Shown here piece after piece: positions 1 through 8,564 of a DNA stretch of 64,000 nucleotides. The DNA is from an uncultured Sunxiuqinia sp. Lineage in GTDB: Bacteria > Bacteroidota > Bacteroidia > Bacteroidales > Prolixibacteraceae. The translations under genes were made by a program, and so were the position numbers. Positions within the stretch are counted from its first letter, which is position 1. Every line of letters starts with the position of its first letter. Under the pieces are notes generated by a model, which saw nothing but the letters and a program-made list of their open reading frames with translations, did not search any database and was not told the origin of the DNA. The DNA lies in NCBI RefSeq assembly GCF_947495665.1, contig NZ_CANLZV010000006.1:62001-126000 (forward strand). Direction: 5' to 3'.

Positions 1-296
1 ATACAATTCTGGTTATGACGAAGGGTTTCTTCGTCCAGCAAATTACGCTCCTGCGACTTGCCCGAAGGGTCTCCAATCATTCCTGTTGCACCACCAATTA
101 ATGCAATTGGTTTGTGCCCGGCTAACTGAAGGTGCTTCAACATCATCACACCAACTAAGTGCCCGATATGCAATGAATCTGCCGTCGGATCAATTCCGAC
201 ATAGGCCGTGGTCAGTTCTTTTTTTAGTTGCTCCTCAGTTCCAGGCATGATATCGTGAATCATGCCACGCCAGTTTAATTCTTCAACAAAGTTCAT
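1..296 (-). CDS. tyrS: Tyrosyl-tRNA synthetase, N-terminal part (runs off the left edge)
   Basis: Only the first 98 codons lie in the window. The translated start shows the class I aminoacyl-tRNA synthetase signature: a beta-strand with [15 protein letters not shown] (HIGH box at residues 43-46), then [14 protein letters not shown], both diagnostic of TyrS. The enzyme activates tyrosine with ATP and charges tRNA-Tyr in the cytoplasm. The start ATG at 294-296 (complement) fits the usual family N-terminus (MNFVEELxWRG). About 190 bp separate it from the stop of the next minus-strand gene. The rest, including the KMSKS loop and the S4-like domain, is outside the window. Identification is confident; completeness cannot be judged. 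Confidence 0.95.
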   Translation of the reverse strand, partial: MNFVEELNWRGMIHDIMPGTEEQLKKELTTAYVGIDPTADSLHIGHLVGVMMLKHLQLAGHKPIALIGGATGMIGDPSGKSQERNLLDEETLRHNQNC

Positions 297-490
297 CTAT
301 AACTATTTGAATTAATGTTCTGTACTTTTTTCAATTGACCAGCTTCTACTTTTTAGCAAACAATAAAAATTGAAAGGAGTAAAAAGTGATTCGGTCTGTG
401 AAATTTGGCAAAGATATAAAAATGAACCGTTAAGGGCTGAAGGTTCTGTTTAATATTTTAAGCTCCGATCCGGTCAGGCACATCCTTAAC

Positions 491-1501
491 CTAGCCCAAG
501 GCATTGATGAAAACCGAGACCAACACAACAAGTAGGATGGCGTGGTAAGCAAATCCGAGAAGCAGAAATTTGGCCAGCGTTTTCAGGTAAGTCTGCCCGT
601 AAAATTTTTTCAATGACCAATAACTATAAACCGGAATCAGCAGCAACAGCCACATAAAAAAACCAGAAACCGAATCAGGAAGTAGCAGGTAAGCAACTAC
701 GACCAAGCTGAGCAGAAAGAAAATAAACGCATGCAGATGCACGGAAAAAATTAAATGACGGACGTAAAAAACGTGGTGCCGCACATAAATTAAGCTAAGC
801 AGTAAGGCAAAGACCGGCAGCAAAACAAAAAAGGCATAAGATAAGTATTGCAAAAACTTAGCAACCCGTTGATCCGGAGACCGAAGCATGGCCGCAACAT
901 CTGCCAACTCCTTTTTTTCAGCCAAATCGTCGGTGCGATCAGCTTCTAGTTCCAGCTGACTGGCTAAGCGGTTCAACCCTTGTTTTACATTGGGAGCCTT
1001 CAGCAAATCATCATAATTCAAGGCCACGGAAGACTCGTCTCCCATGCTCTGCTGCAACTCAATTTGAACTGAATCGAGCTTCGCATCAACCACCGAATCG
1101 GAAGCCGACGCTGCCTCCCACTCCTTCGCGATGGAGTATTCCAATGCGGTATTTAATCCCCTGTTGGTCATTACCTGCAGAAGCAGGAACAAAATAAAAC
1201 TCATGAAAATATAAACACGGAAAGGAGGAGCATACCGTGCCCGGCGTCCTTTAAAAAATTCCTGCGTCAGAAAAGCAGGTTTGAAAATCAAATCGCGAAA
1301 AGTGCGAAGAAAACGGGAATCAAAAGCCAGTAAGTTGCCCAGAAAATCGTAAAAAACAAAACCTACCGGGCGGTCAAACTCGGAGGTGGACTGCCCGCAA
1401 TTCGGACAGTAAAACCCTTTAAACACATGCGAACAATTTGGGCAAGCATGTTCTTCCAGCTCGTCAAACGAAGGTTTTTTGCGATTAAACCATTTTTTCA
1501 T
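491..1501 (-). CDS. DUF3667-type zinc-ribbon integral membrane protein
   Basis: This 336-residue protein starts with a basic N-terminus and two CxxC pairs (CPNC near residues 20-23 and 32-35), which form a zinc ribbon. A conserved block FxxTFRDLIFKPAFLTQEFFKGRRARY follows (given here only as its pattern) and leads into the first membrane helix. A soluble acidic segment comes next, then several C-terminal membrane helices. This arrangement is typical of the Bacteroidota DUF3667 family, whose function is not known. I chose the ATG at 1501 rather than the longer frame from 1543, because the extra residues only re-read the end of the upstream cvpA-like gene. With this start the two genes overlap by 17 bp, so they are probably translated from one transcript. 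Confidence 0.8.
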   Translation of the reverse strand: MKKWFNRKKPSFDELEEHACPNCSHVFKGFYCPNCGQSTSEFDRPVGFVFYDFLGNLLAFDSRFLRTFRDLIFKPAFLTQEFFKGRRARYAPPFRVYIFMSFILFLLLQVMTNRGLNTALEYSIAKEWEAASASDSVVDAKLDSVQIELQQSMGDESSVALNYDDLLKAPNVKQGLNRLASQLELEADRTDDLAEKKELADVAAMLRSPDQRVAKFLQYLSYAFFVLLPVFALLLSLIYVRHHVFYVRHLIFSVHLHAFIFFLLSLVVVAYLLLPDSVSGFFMWLLLLIPVYSYWSLKKFYGQTYLKTLAKFLLLGFAYHAILLVVLVSVFINALG

Positions 1502-2024
1502 GCTCCTTTTGTTTTTGCGGTTCGAACAACCCCTCGTCCACATCGCCCAGGTTCAGAAAAGGAAACAGGGTAGGCAACAAATTTTTCACCGGCTCATACA
1601 TCTGTGATTCCTCTTTCACATCCTTAGGAAGAATTTTTACGTTTTCATCCACTTCATCAAAAATCAGCAAAAGCACACTCAGAATTAAGGCCGACTTAAT
1701 TACGCCAAAAAGAATTCCGGCCAACCGGTTTATAAAACCCAGGGCAACAGCCGAAATAATGGTTTCAATAGCTTTACCCACCAAGTGAACCAGAATAACA
1801 ATGACCAAAAAAGTGACCAAAAAAGAAACCAGCCCGAGGTGATCTGATTGGTAACTGAACGTTTCAACAATGTAGTCTGCCGTGAAATGCGAAAAGTGGA
1901 TAGCTCCCCAAACGCCCAATACTAAGGCAGCCAACGACGCCACTTCGGCCACAAAACCTTTATAGAAACCACGAAATGCTGCAAGTATCAACAAAACAGC
2001 AAGAACAATATCAATGTAATTCAC
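1485..2024 (-). CDS. cvpA: CvpA family membrane protein
   Basis: The protein has four predicted membrane helices in the CvpA/colicin V production arrangement. The first begins with NYIDIVLAVLLILAAFRGFYKG, where the FRGFYKGF turn is the family hallmark, and glycine-rich helices follow (GFINRLAGILFGVIKSAL). Members are inner-membrane proteins of poorly defined role, linked to envelope homeostasis. A GTG start at 2022-2024 gives 179 residues, close to the usual family length. The same frame stays open to an ATG at 2135, but that adds 37 residues of unconserved AT-rich sequence, so I favour GTG; the start is uncertain. The acidic C-terminal tail overlaps the start of the DUF3667 gene. Confidence 0.78.
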   Translation of the reverse strand: MNYIDIVLAVLLILAAFRGFYKGFVAEVASLAALVLGVWGAIHFSHFTADYIVETFSYQSDHLGLVSFLVTFLVIVILVHLVGKAIETIISAVALGFINRLAGILFGVIKSALILSVLLLIFDEVDENVKILPKDVKEESQMYEPVKNLLPTLFPFLNLGDVDEGLFEPQKQKEHEKMV

Positions 2025-2207
2025 GCCGAGCGATTTAAGTAAGGAAACAAAATGTTGCTTTTCTTTTTCAGAAAAGATTTGAAGTAAAAATAGAAAAATA
2101 TTTTTGCTGATCAGGCAATAGGTAGTCTCAAACAAAAAAGATAAATTTGATTCCTACAGAAAAAGCAACCTGTAAGCGTGAGTATTTAACACCATAAAAA
2201 AACACGA

Positions 2208-3725
2208 ATGCCATTTATCAATTCCGTCATCAACTGGATCAACTTTAAGCGCATCTATCAAATAGATCTTTTTAAAAAGCACCCCTTTGATGTTCAGTTG
2301 GAAGTATTTTTCAACTTGCTTGAAGAAGCACGCGACACCGAATTCGGGAAACAATATGATTTTAAAAGTATCCGTTCCGAACAAGAATTCAAGGAGCGGG
2401 TTCCCATTCGTTATTACGAAGATTTTGCCCCTTACATTGAACGGCTGCGGCAAGGAGAGAAAAACCTGCTGTGGCCCGGCGAAATCAAATGGTTTGCCAA
2501 GTCTTCAGGAACCACCAATGATAAAAGCAAGTTTATTCCTGTAAGCAAACAATCGCTTGAAGATGTTCACTACCGGGGAGCCAAGGATGTTTTTGCCCTT
2601 TACCTGAAAAACAATCCCGACTCGGGGGTTTTGTTCGGCAAAACACTCACCCTGGGCGGAAGCCAGCAGGTGAATAATTTCAGCAATAAATCCTACTATG
2701 GCGACCTTTCAGCCATCTTAATTGAAAACACGCCTTTCTGGGCCGAATTTATCCGTACCCCTTCCGTACAGGTCGCTTTACTGGAAGAGTTTGAGGAGAA
2801 AATCGCCCGGATCATTGACGAAGCGCTGGATGAAAACGTCACTTCGCTGGCTGGCGTTCCATCCTGGTTTTTGGTTTTGCTCAACCGCATTCTCCAACAC
2901 ACCGGCAAAAGCAGCATCCTGGATATTTGGCCGAACCTGGAAGTCTTTATTCATGGCGGTATCAACTTTGATCCTTACCGCGAACAATACCAAAAGATTA
3001 TTCCGTCGTCGGCCATGAATTACATGGAAACCTACAACGCTTCGGAAGGCTTTTTTGCCATTCAGGATGACCCGGACAGCAGCGACATGCTGCTGATGCT
3101 CGACTATGGCGTTTATTATGAGTTTATTCCGATGGAGAATCTGCACGATGAAAACCCGAAGACTCTGAGTCTTGCAGAAGTCGAGCTGGATAAAAACTAT
3201 GCTCTGGTTATCAGTACCAACGGCGGCTTGTGGCGCTACATTATTGGAGACACCATTCAATTCACCTCCAAAAAACCATTCAAAATTAAAATTACCGGAC
3301 GCACTAAACATTTCATCAATGCGTTTGGTGAAGAAATGATTGTTGACAATGCTGAGCAAGCCCTGAAAATTGCGACCGAACGCACCCGATCAATTGTGAA
3401 GGAGTACACGGCCGGACCAGTTTTCATGAAAGACGATCAAAAAGGAGCCCACGAGTGGATCATCGAGTTTGAGCAAAAACCGGAGGATTTGGATTATTTC
3501 ATGGAAGTACTCGACGATTCGCTGAAAACACTCAATTCAGATTATGAAGCCAAGCGGCATAAAAACCTGACCCTGGAGAAACCTCATTTACTGGTAGCGA
3601 AACCAAATTTATTCTACGAGTGGATGAAGCAGCGCGGAAAGGTAGGTGGTCAGAACAAAATTCCAAGGTTGGCCAACAACCGGCAATATTTGGATGAACT
3701 GAGAGAGCTGCAGGAAAAAATCTAG
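2208..3725 (+). CDS. GH3 auxin-responsive-promoter family acyl-acid-amido synthetase
   Basis: This 505-residue protein belongs to the GH3 branch of the acyl-adenylate-forming enzymes. Visible motifs are the phosphate-binding loop SSGTTNDKSKFIPVS near residue 100, the YNASEGFF motif in the middle, and the ATP/ribose segment with NGGLWRYIIGDTIQF, followed by the hinge ITGRTKHFINAFGEE that precedes the mobile C-terminal lid. Plant GH3 enzymes conjugate amino acids to jasmonate or auxin. The substrate of the bacterial proteins is unknown, so only carboxylate activation by adenylation is inferred. The gene stands alone between the divergent cvpA pair and the deoxynucleoside kinase 61 bp downstream. 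Its length is normal for bacterial members. Confidence 0.85.
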   Translation: MPFINSVINWINFKRIYQIDLFKKHPFDVQLEVFFNLLEEARDTEFGKQYDFKSIRSEQEFKERVPIRYYEDFAPYIERLRQGEKNLLWPGEIKWFAKSSGTTNDKSKFIPVSKQSLEDVHYRGAKDVFALYLKNNPDSGVLFGKTLTLGGSQQVNNFSNKSYYGDLSAILIENTPFWAEFIRTPSVQVALLEEFEEKIARIIDEALDENVTSLAGVPSWFLVLLNRILQHTGKSSILDIWPNLEVFIHGGINFDPYREQYQKIIPSSAMNYMETYNASEGFFAIQDDPDSSDMLLMLDYGVYYEFIPMENLHDENPKTLSLAEVELDKNYALVISTNGGLWRYIIGDTIQFTSKKPFKIKITGRTKHFINAFGEEMIVDNAEQALKIATERTRSIVKEYTAGPVFMKDDQKGAHEWIIEFEQKPEDLDYFMEVLDDSLKTLNSDYEAKRHKNLTLEKPHLLVAKPNLFYEWMKQRGKVGGQNKIPRLANNRQYLDELRELQEKI

Positions 3726-3786
3726 CACAGGCTATTAATTCAGACAGCAAGACTAAATTTGTAAATCATAATTTAAAAACTATATC

Positions 3787-4401
3787 ATGCACATCGCACT
3801 TGCAGGTAACATTGGAGCCGGAAAAACAACCCTGGCCGGCTTACTGGCTAAACACTATGGTTGGAAACCTCATTATGAGGATGTGGATGAAAATCCGTAT
3901 CTGAACGACTTCTACGAAGACATGCAACGTTGGTCTTTCAACTTGCAAATATACTTCTTAAACAGTCGGTTTTCACAAGTAATGGGCATTCAGAAATCAG
4001 GAGAAACCGTCGTGCAGGACCGGACCATTTACGAGGATGCCGAAATTTTTGCACCAAACCTCCATGCTATGGGCTTAATGTCCACCCGCGACTTTAACAA
4101 CTACTCCACCTTGTTTCAACTGATGAGCCAATTGGTAAAAGCACCCGATTTGCTGATTTACCTTCGGGCTACGGTGCCCACCTTGGTCAATCAGATTCAA
4201 CAACGGGGACGTGACTATGAAAACTCCATCCGCCTGGATTACCTGAAACAACTGAATCAGCGTTACGAGGCCTGGATTAACCGTTACAAAGCAGGAAAAC
4301 TGTTGATCATTAATGTGGATAACATTAACATCACCAACAACCCGGAAGATCTGAGCAGCGTGATTGATAAAATTGATGCCCAGATACACGGCTTGTTTTA
4401 A
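3787..4401 (+). CDS. Deoxynucleoside kinase (dNK/dGK family)
   Basis: The 204-residue protein opens with a P-loop, GNIGAGKTT at residues 7-15. It then shows the substrate-site glutamate in YEDVDENPYL, the DRTIYEDAEIF motif (counterpart of the DRS motif) and the arginine-rich lid QQRGRDYE. This is the dCK/dGK/insect dNK superfamily, which phosphorylates deoxynucleosides with ATP for nucleotide salvage. Family members in this phylum are usually annotated as deoxyadenosine/deoxyguanosine kinase; I cannot determine base preference from sequence. A clear hairpin terminator follows 16 bp after the stop, so the transcript ends here. Confidence 0.88.
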   Translation: MHIALAGNIGAGKTTLAGLLAKHYGWKPHYEDVDENPYLNDFYEDMQRWSFNLQIYFLNSRFSQVMGIQKSGETVVQDRTIYEDAEIFAPNLHAMGLMSTRDFNNYSTLFQLMSQLVKAPDLLIYLRATVPTLVNQIQQRGRDYENSIRLDYLKQLNQRYEAWINRYKAGKLLIINVDNINITNNPEDLSSVIDKIDAQIHGLF

Positions 4402-4416
4402 TAGCGCCGGAATATG

Positions 4417-4477
4417 AAAGGCCACGGCTGCTCGTCTGGATGACAGCAACCGTGGCCTTTTTCTATTTTTTTACTGA
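4417..4477 (+). terminator. Rho-independent terminator after the deoxynucleoside kinase
   Basis: An 11-bp stem (AAAGGCCACGG pairing with CCGTGGCCTTT) is extended by TGCT/AGCA around a short loop and followed by TTTCTATTTTTTT. It lies between convergent genes. The U-run is on the plus strand, so it mainly serves the kinase. Confidence 0.9.
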
Positions 4478-4520
4478 ATCGGAGCCATCCCTAAAACGCC
4501 CCATCCTCAACTTCAGCAAG

Positions 4521-5528
4521 TCAATTGTTTTTCCAGCCCTCTACTTGTTCAAATATTCCCGGCCATTCCGCATCCGGAATTTTGGCCCCCAATACCTGAA
4601 TTACCTTACTGGCCAGCAGCGAAGCCAGGTTTCCGCAGTTTTCAAGCGAAAAACCATGCGCCAGCCCAAATAAAAAGCCTGAAGCATAAACATCCCCTGC
4701 TCCTGTAGTATCCAAACTTTTCACTTTAGGCGTGTCCACTTTTATGTACTGATCTCCGGCCTGAATCATCGAACCATCTTTTCCTACCTTTACCACAGCC
4801 ACTTCACACTGCAAGGCAATTTGCTTTAAAGCTGCTTCGGGTTCCAATCCGGTGTACGCTTTAGCCTCTTCTTCATTAGCAAAAACCACATCCACATATT
4901 GGTCTATCAAGTGTTTCAGAAAATCCAGGTTCGCTTCCACCACATTGAAACTTGCCAAGTCCAAGGCAATTTTCAGTCCCTGACTTTTCGCGAGCTTCAA
5001 GACTCCCTCAATCAATTCATGATTAAAAACCAGGTAGCCTTCAATATGAAGAAAGTCATAACCCGCAAACAAATTTTCCGACAAATCATCCACCACCAAC
5101 TCACTGGCAGCTCCCAGGTAAGTACCAAATGTCCGCTCCGAATCTGGTGAAATCAAGGTAGCGGCTTTACCCGTTGGAATCTGACTGTAAAAAAGATGCG
5201 GCGCAATATGACTTTTCTCAAATTCATCTTTGAAAAAATGGCCCATCGAATCATTCGCAATTTTTCCGATAAATCCGGCTTTTCCTCCCAGTTGTGCGAT
5301 AGCTCTTAACGTGTTCGCAGCCGAACCGCCTGTCTCAATTGAGCGACTCAAGCCCTGAGTTGAGTCCAGTATCTTTTGCGACAAACCAGCATCAACCAAG
5401 GTCATGCTCCCTTTAGGCAACTGAAAATCATCCAGCAACTGGTCGTCCTCCAGTTGAACCAGAATATCTACCAGGGCACTTCCGATACCCACAATTGTTT
5501 TTGGCTCCATAGTATTGTTCATGGCCAC
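4521..5528 (-). CDS. PfkB/ribokinase family carbohydrate or nucleoside kinase (adenosine kinase-like)
   Basis: The 335-residue protein has both PfkB signatures. Near residue 65 is the GGSAANT block that binds the sugar, and at residues 273-279 is DTTGAGD, whose last aspartate is the catalytic base and whose glycines form the anion hole. The N-terminal GIGSALVDILVQL and the overall form resemble the adenosine kinase branch common in Bacteroidota. The reaction is ATP-dependent phosphorylation of a sugar or nucleoside hydroxyl; the exact substrate is not readable. Three in-frame ATGs (5528, 5522, 5510) make the start uncertain; the last, MEPKTIVGIG, best fits the family N-terminus. It converges on the kinase terminator. 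Confidence 0.85.
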   Translation of the reverse strand: MAMNNTMEPKTIVGIGSALVDILVQLEDDQLLDDFQLPKGSMTLVDAGLSQKILDSTQGLSRSIETGGSAANTLRAIAQLGGKAGFIGKIANDSMGHFFKDEFEKSHIAPHLFYSQIPTGKAATLISPDSERTFGTYLGAASELVVDDLSENLFAGYDFLHIEGYLVFNHELIEGVLKLAKSQGLKIALDLASFNVVEANLDFLKHLIDQYVDVVFANEEEAKAYTGLEPEAALKQIALQCEVAVVKVGKDGSMIQAGDQYIKVDTPKVKSLDTTGAGDVYASGFLFGLAHGFSLENCGNLASLLASKVIQVLGAKIPDAEWPGIFEQVEGWKNN

Positions 5529-5713
5529 AAAAATAATGAAAATGCTGACTTAGCGACTCTTAAAAACATATGCCAGGCAATTAATCATGACTCTTCCAAA
5601 CAAGAAAAGTGAACAAACTTGAACTCCAATGCAAAAATTAATTGATGCCTATTTCATTTATTTCTAATGAATTTCAAGCACTTCTCTTCGCAAAGTGTTG
5701 TTTTATTCAGCAG

Positions 5714-5730
5714 TATTGATTTTTTCAACA
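5714..5730. promoter_or_regulatory. Imperfect 17-bp palindrome, distal activator-site candidate
   Basis: Arms TATTGAT and TTCAACA surround TTT; five of seven arm positions pair. The layout (7-3-7) matches the perfect palindrome 69 bp downstream, so both may be binding sites for the same dimeric regulator, most simply the sigma-54 activator encoded at 12432-13775. Confidence 0.45.
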
Positions 5731-5782
5731 CTCGACACAACTCACTAGCTCACTGCACAATAAGAAAATCCATAAAGCAAAC

Positions 5783-5799
5783 TGTTGATTATATCAACA
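5783..5799. promoter_or_regulatory. Perfect 17-bp palindrome, proximal activator-site candidate
   Basis: TGTTGAT, three bases (TAT), then ATCAACA: a perfect 7-bp inverted repeat. It sits about 86 bp upstream of a sigma-54-like promoter and 178 bp before the binding-protein/GcvH gene, the spacing typical of upstream activating sequences. Confidence 0.55.
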
Positions 5800-5875
5800 A
5801 TACCCTCTGTTTAAGCAAACAACACGCAAGCCCATAACAACATGACCACCTGTACTTTACGCGTGTTCTATTTTA

Positions 5876-5891
5876 TGGCATCCTATTTGGC
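5876..5891 (+). promoter_or_regulatory. Sigma-54-like promoter candidate
   Basis: The -24 element TGGCA is intact and the -12 region reads TTGGC at the expected place. The invariant GG is in position, but the -12 dinucleotide falls as GG where GC is expected (GC is one base later), so the match is imperfect. It would start transcription near 5900, leaving about 75 bases of leader. Confidence 0.35.
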
Positions 5892-5976
5892 TAATAGTGA
5901 AGCAAAACAGTCTAACAACTGACTAACAATCAATTACGACTAAGTAGAAATAGAAACCACACTTAATATCAACGTT

Positions 5977-7653
5977 ATGAAAACCTTTTTAGCAACTTTT
6001 TTCACATTATCACTTCTACTGCACAGCATCGCTGGCTTTGGCTTTGTGGTGAGTGATAAACAAGCTGGAGAACAGACCAAGGCTACAAGCCTGCAACTGG
6101 TTAGTTCTCCTGAGCTACTGAACCTGACTTCTGACTGGGTGGCTAACTTTAAGAACCAGCATCCAGATAAAGACATCACCATCCGCACAATGACTTCAGA
6201 AACAGCACTTACTGAAGATCAGCTCTACCTGACAACGCATCAGCCTCAGGTAATTCCAGAGGAAATCAGCTGGAAAATGATTATCGGCCATGATATTATT
6301 GTACCGATTATCCATTCAAACAACCCGCTTATTCAGGCAATTCAACAACAAGGCATTCATGCCGAAGATCTGGCTCAGCTGATTGTGGAGCATTCAAACT
6401 GGAGCCAGGTTCTCGAAGGCGCTCCCAGCCAATCTGCTCAAATATATCTGGTTGACCAAGAACAAATTCGAGCAAAACTTGCCAGTTACACTCAAGTGTC
6501 ACCAGCTGACATTCAGGCAACGGCGTTTTCTTCAGCCGCCGAACTTCTTGCTGCAATGCAACAAGACGTAAAGGCCATTGGATTCTGCAAATTGGCGGAT
6601 GTAATCGCTTCAAACAACACCACATTTGCTTCAAACATCTGTATTCTTCCGATTGACAAAAACAGGAATGGACGCCTGGACCGCTTTGAAAACATCTACC
6701 AAAGTCCTGAAGCACTAACCCGTGGTGTTTGGCTGGGCAAATACCCTCGTGAACTGAGCACTGAGATTTATGCCATGGCCGTGTCAAAACCAGACCAGCA
6801 AAATGCGTTGGATTTCCTGAGCTGGGTCAATAACAACGGACAAGAACTGCTGGCCGCCTCAGGTTACAGCTATCTTTCCAGCCGCGAAAAAACGGCTAAC
6901 ATCGAAGCCTTAATTCAGCCCAACGCACAACCTACACCCGGGAACAACACTCCAGGCTTGCCCTTAGGATGGATACTCGCTGCAGCCCTGGTACTTGTTC
7001 TGTTTTTCGTTTACCGGCTTATTCATTCCAAACAAGAAGACCTGGCCGAAATTGGAAGTGACGACATTGAAATAACAACTGCCATGAATGAGGACGCGAT
7101 TGAGGCTCCAGCCGGCCTGTTCTACGACAAAACCCACACCTGGGCCTTTATGGAACGCGACGGACTGGTTAAAATTGGCATCGATGACTTTTTGCAACAC
7201 CTCACCGGACCTCTGACACAAGTCAAACTCAAAGAGCCCGGAACTGAAATTCGTAAAGGCGAAAAAATACTAACCATCATCCGCGAGGGTAAACAGTTGG
7301 AGATTCACTCTCCTGTTTCCGGAGTTATCAAAGCGCAAAACCAATCGTTGCTGAACGCTCCGGTTCAGTTAAACACTGCACCCTATTCCGACGGATGGGT
7401 GTATCAGATTGAACCTTTAAACTGGAGCAGAGAAGTACGCTTGCTATTTCGTGTTGACACTTACCGCGACTGGCTTGAGGATGAATTTACACGACTGAAA
7501 GATTTTCTGGCTCATGCAGCCAACACCAACACCCTGGCCTTTGAACACCTGGTCTTGCAAGATGGCGGCGAACTGACTGATAACGTTTTGGCAGACCTTG
7601 CCCCTGAAGTTTGGGACGACTTTCAAACCAAGTTCATCGACACCTCTAAGTAA
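5977..7653 (+). CDS. PstS-like periplasmic binding domain - membrane helix - GcvH-like domain fusion
   Basis: The 558-residue protein has three parts. Residues 1-22 are a signal peptide. Residues about 35-310 resemble a phosphate/substrate-binding protein, including VPIIHSNNPLIQAI (the usual np.NP strand) and a 12-residue EF-hand-type calcium loop at 227-238 (DKNRNGRLDRFE). A membrane helix at about 329-349 leads to a cytoplasmic GcvH-like barrel (about 378-505: FYDKTHTWAF, VGIDDF-type strand, HSPVSG turn). The canonical lipoylation context (V-K-A-V-S) is replaced by G-K439-Q-L-E-I, so lipoylation is doubtful. The C-terminus carries LQDGGELTDNVLADLAPEVW, shared with the second GcvH-like protein at 9831. 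It heads a four-gene operon with a ferredoxin and NrfD. Function is unknown; sensing or docking for a quinone-linked redox complex is inference. Confidence 0.8.
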   Translation: MKTFLATFFTLSLLLHSIAGFGFVVSDKQAGEQTKATSLQLVSSPELLNLTSDWVANFKNQHPDKDITIRTMTSETALTEDQLYLTTHQPQVIPEEISWKMIIGHDIIVPIIHSNNPLIQAIQQQGIHAEDLAQLIVEHSNWSQVLEGAPSQSAQIYLVDQEQIRAKLASYTQVSPADIQATAFSSAAELLAAMQQDVKAIGFCKLADVIASNNTTFASNICILPIDKNRNGRLDRFENIYQSPEALTRGVWLGKYPRELSTEIYAMAVSKPDQQNALDFLSWVNNNGQELLAASGYSYLSSREKTANIEALIQPNAQPTPGNNTPGLPLGWILAAALVLVLFFVYRLIHSKQEDLAEIGSDDIEITTAMNEDAIEAPAGLFYDKTHTWAFMERDGLVKIGIDDFLQHLTGPLTQVKLKEPGTEIRKGEKILTIIREGKQLEIHSPVSGVIKAQNQSLLNAPVQLNTAPYSDGWVYQIEPLNWSREVRLLFRVDTYRDWLEDEFTRLKDFLAHAANTNTLAFEHLVLQDGGELTDNVLADLAPEVWDDFQTKFIDTSK

Positions 7654-7697
7654 ACCATACGCTAAACGCTTATAATCACTATCCTAAAAACAGAGTT

Positions 7698-8564
7698 ATG
7701 ACAATCGATCGTAGAAAATTCTTCAAAAGCATTGCGATAACCGGCATGACCATTATCGGTGTCAATGCTTCGGGAGCGCCCAAGGCAAAGTCAGAGGATG
7801 AGGAGACCGAATTTTATGGAATTCTGTATGATTCAAGCATCTGCATTGGCTGCCAGGCTTGTGAAAAAGCCTGCGCCAAAGCCCACGGTCTACCCGAACC
7901 AACCGACAAGCCGGAAGTAGGTGTCGTTCGAAAAACCAGTGAAAACCAACGCTGCGTCCTCAACAGCTACGAAACCTCCCAGGGCGAAGTTTATGTACGA
8001 AACCAGTGCATGCATTGCAACGAGCCGGCCTGCGCCGCAGCCTGCCTCACGCAGGCCATGTACAAAACCAAAGAAGGCCCCGTCATTTGGCGTGAAGATA
8101 AATGCATGGGATGTCGCTACTGCATGATTTCGTGCCCGTTCGATGTTCCGAAGTTTGAATACGGAAGCACCAATCCGAAAATTCAGAAATGCGACATGTG
8201 TTACGACCGGATTATTAAAGGCGAAAAACCAGTTTGTGTTGAAACCTGTGGCGATGCCTTATTCTTTGGAACCCGACGCGAGCTGGTCGCTGAAGCCCGC
8301 CGCCGAATTGCCGAAATCCCTGAGCTCTATATCGATTCAATCTACGGAGAACGCGTAGCCGGAGGAACCGGTTACTTATACCTGGCCCCAGTTGCGCCCG
8401 GCGAGCTGGGCTTCGATACCCGTATCCAGCCCTCGTCTTATCCGGCACTTACCAAGGGTTTTCTGTACAGTGTTCCTTCTGTCTTTATCCTTGTGCCTAC
8501 CCTGCTGCTAGGTATTCACGAAGCTACTAAATCCAGAAAAACTAAAGACGAAAATCATGACTAG
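7698..8564 (+). CDS. TAT-exported four-cluster ferredoxin (PsrB/NrfC/HmcB-like)
   Basis: The 288-residue protein starts with a twin-arginine signal (DRRKFFKS, then a hydrophobic stretch). It contains four ferredoxin-type cysteine groups: CIGCQACEKAC, CMHCNEPACAAAC, CMGCRYCMISC and CDMC...CVETC. These should hold four [4Fe-4S] clusters, as in PsrB, NrfC and HmcB, which pass electrons between a membrane quinone subunit and a periplasmic partner. A C-terminal hydrophobic segment (about residues 258-280) could anchor it. The NrfD gene overlaps its end by 8 bp, so the two are translationally coupled. No molybdopterin enzyme or multiheme cytochrome is encoded alongside, so the terminal partner is missing from this locus. 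Confidence 0.9.
   Translation: MTIDRRKFFKSIAITGMTIIGVNASGAPKAKSEDEETEFYGILYDSSICIGCQACEKACAKAHGLPEPTDKPEVGVVRKTSENQRCVLNSYETSQGEVYVRNQCMHCNEPACAAACLTQAMYKTKEGPVIWREDKCMGCRYCMISCPFDVPKFEYGSTNPKIQKCDMCYDRIIKGEKPVCVETCGDALFFGTRRELVAEARRRIAEIPELYIDSIYGERVAGGTGYLYLAPVAPGELGFDTRIQPSSYPALTKGFLYSVPSVFILVPTLLLGIHEATKSRKTKDENHD

Noticed and set aside
2778-3359. 193-codon minus-strand frame
   Set aside because: It is the antisense of the GH3 gene and shows no domain.
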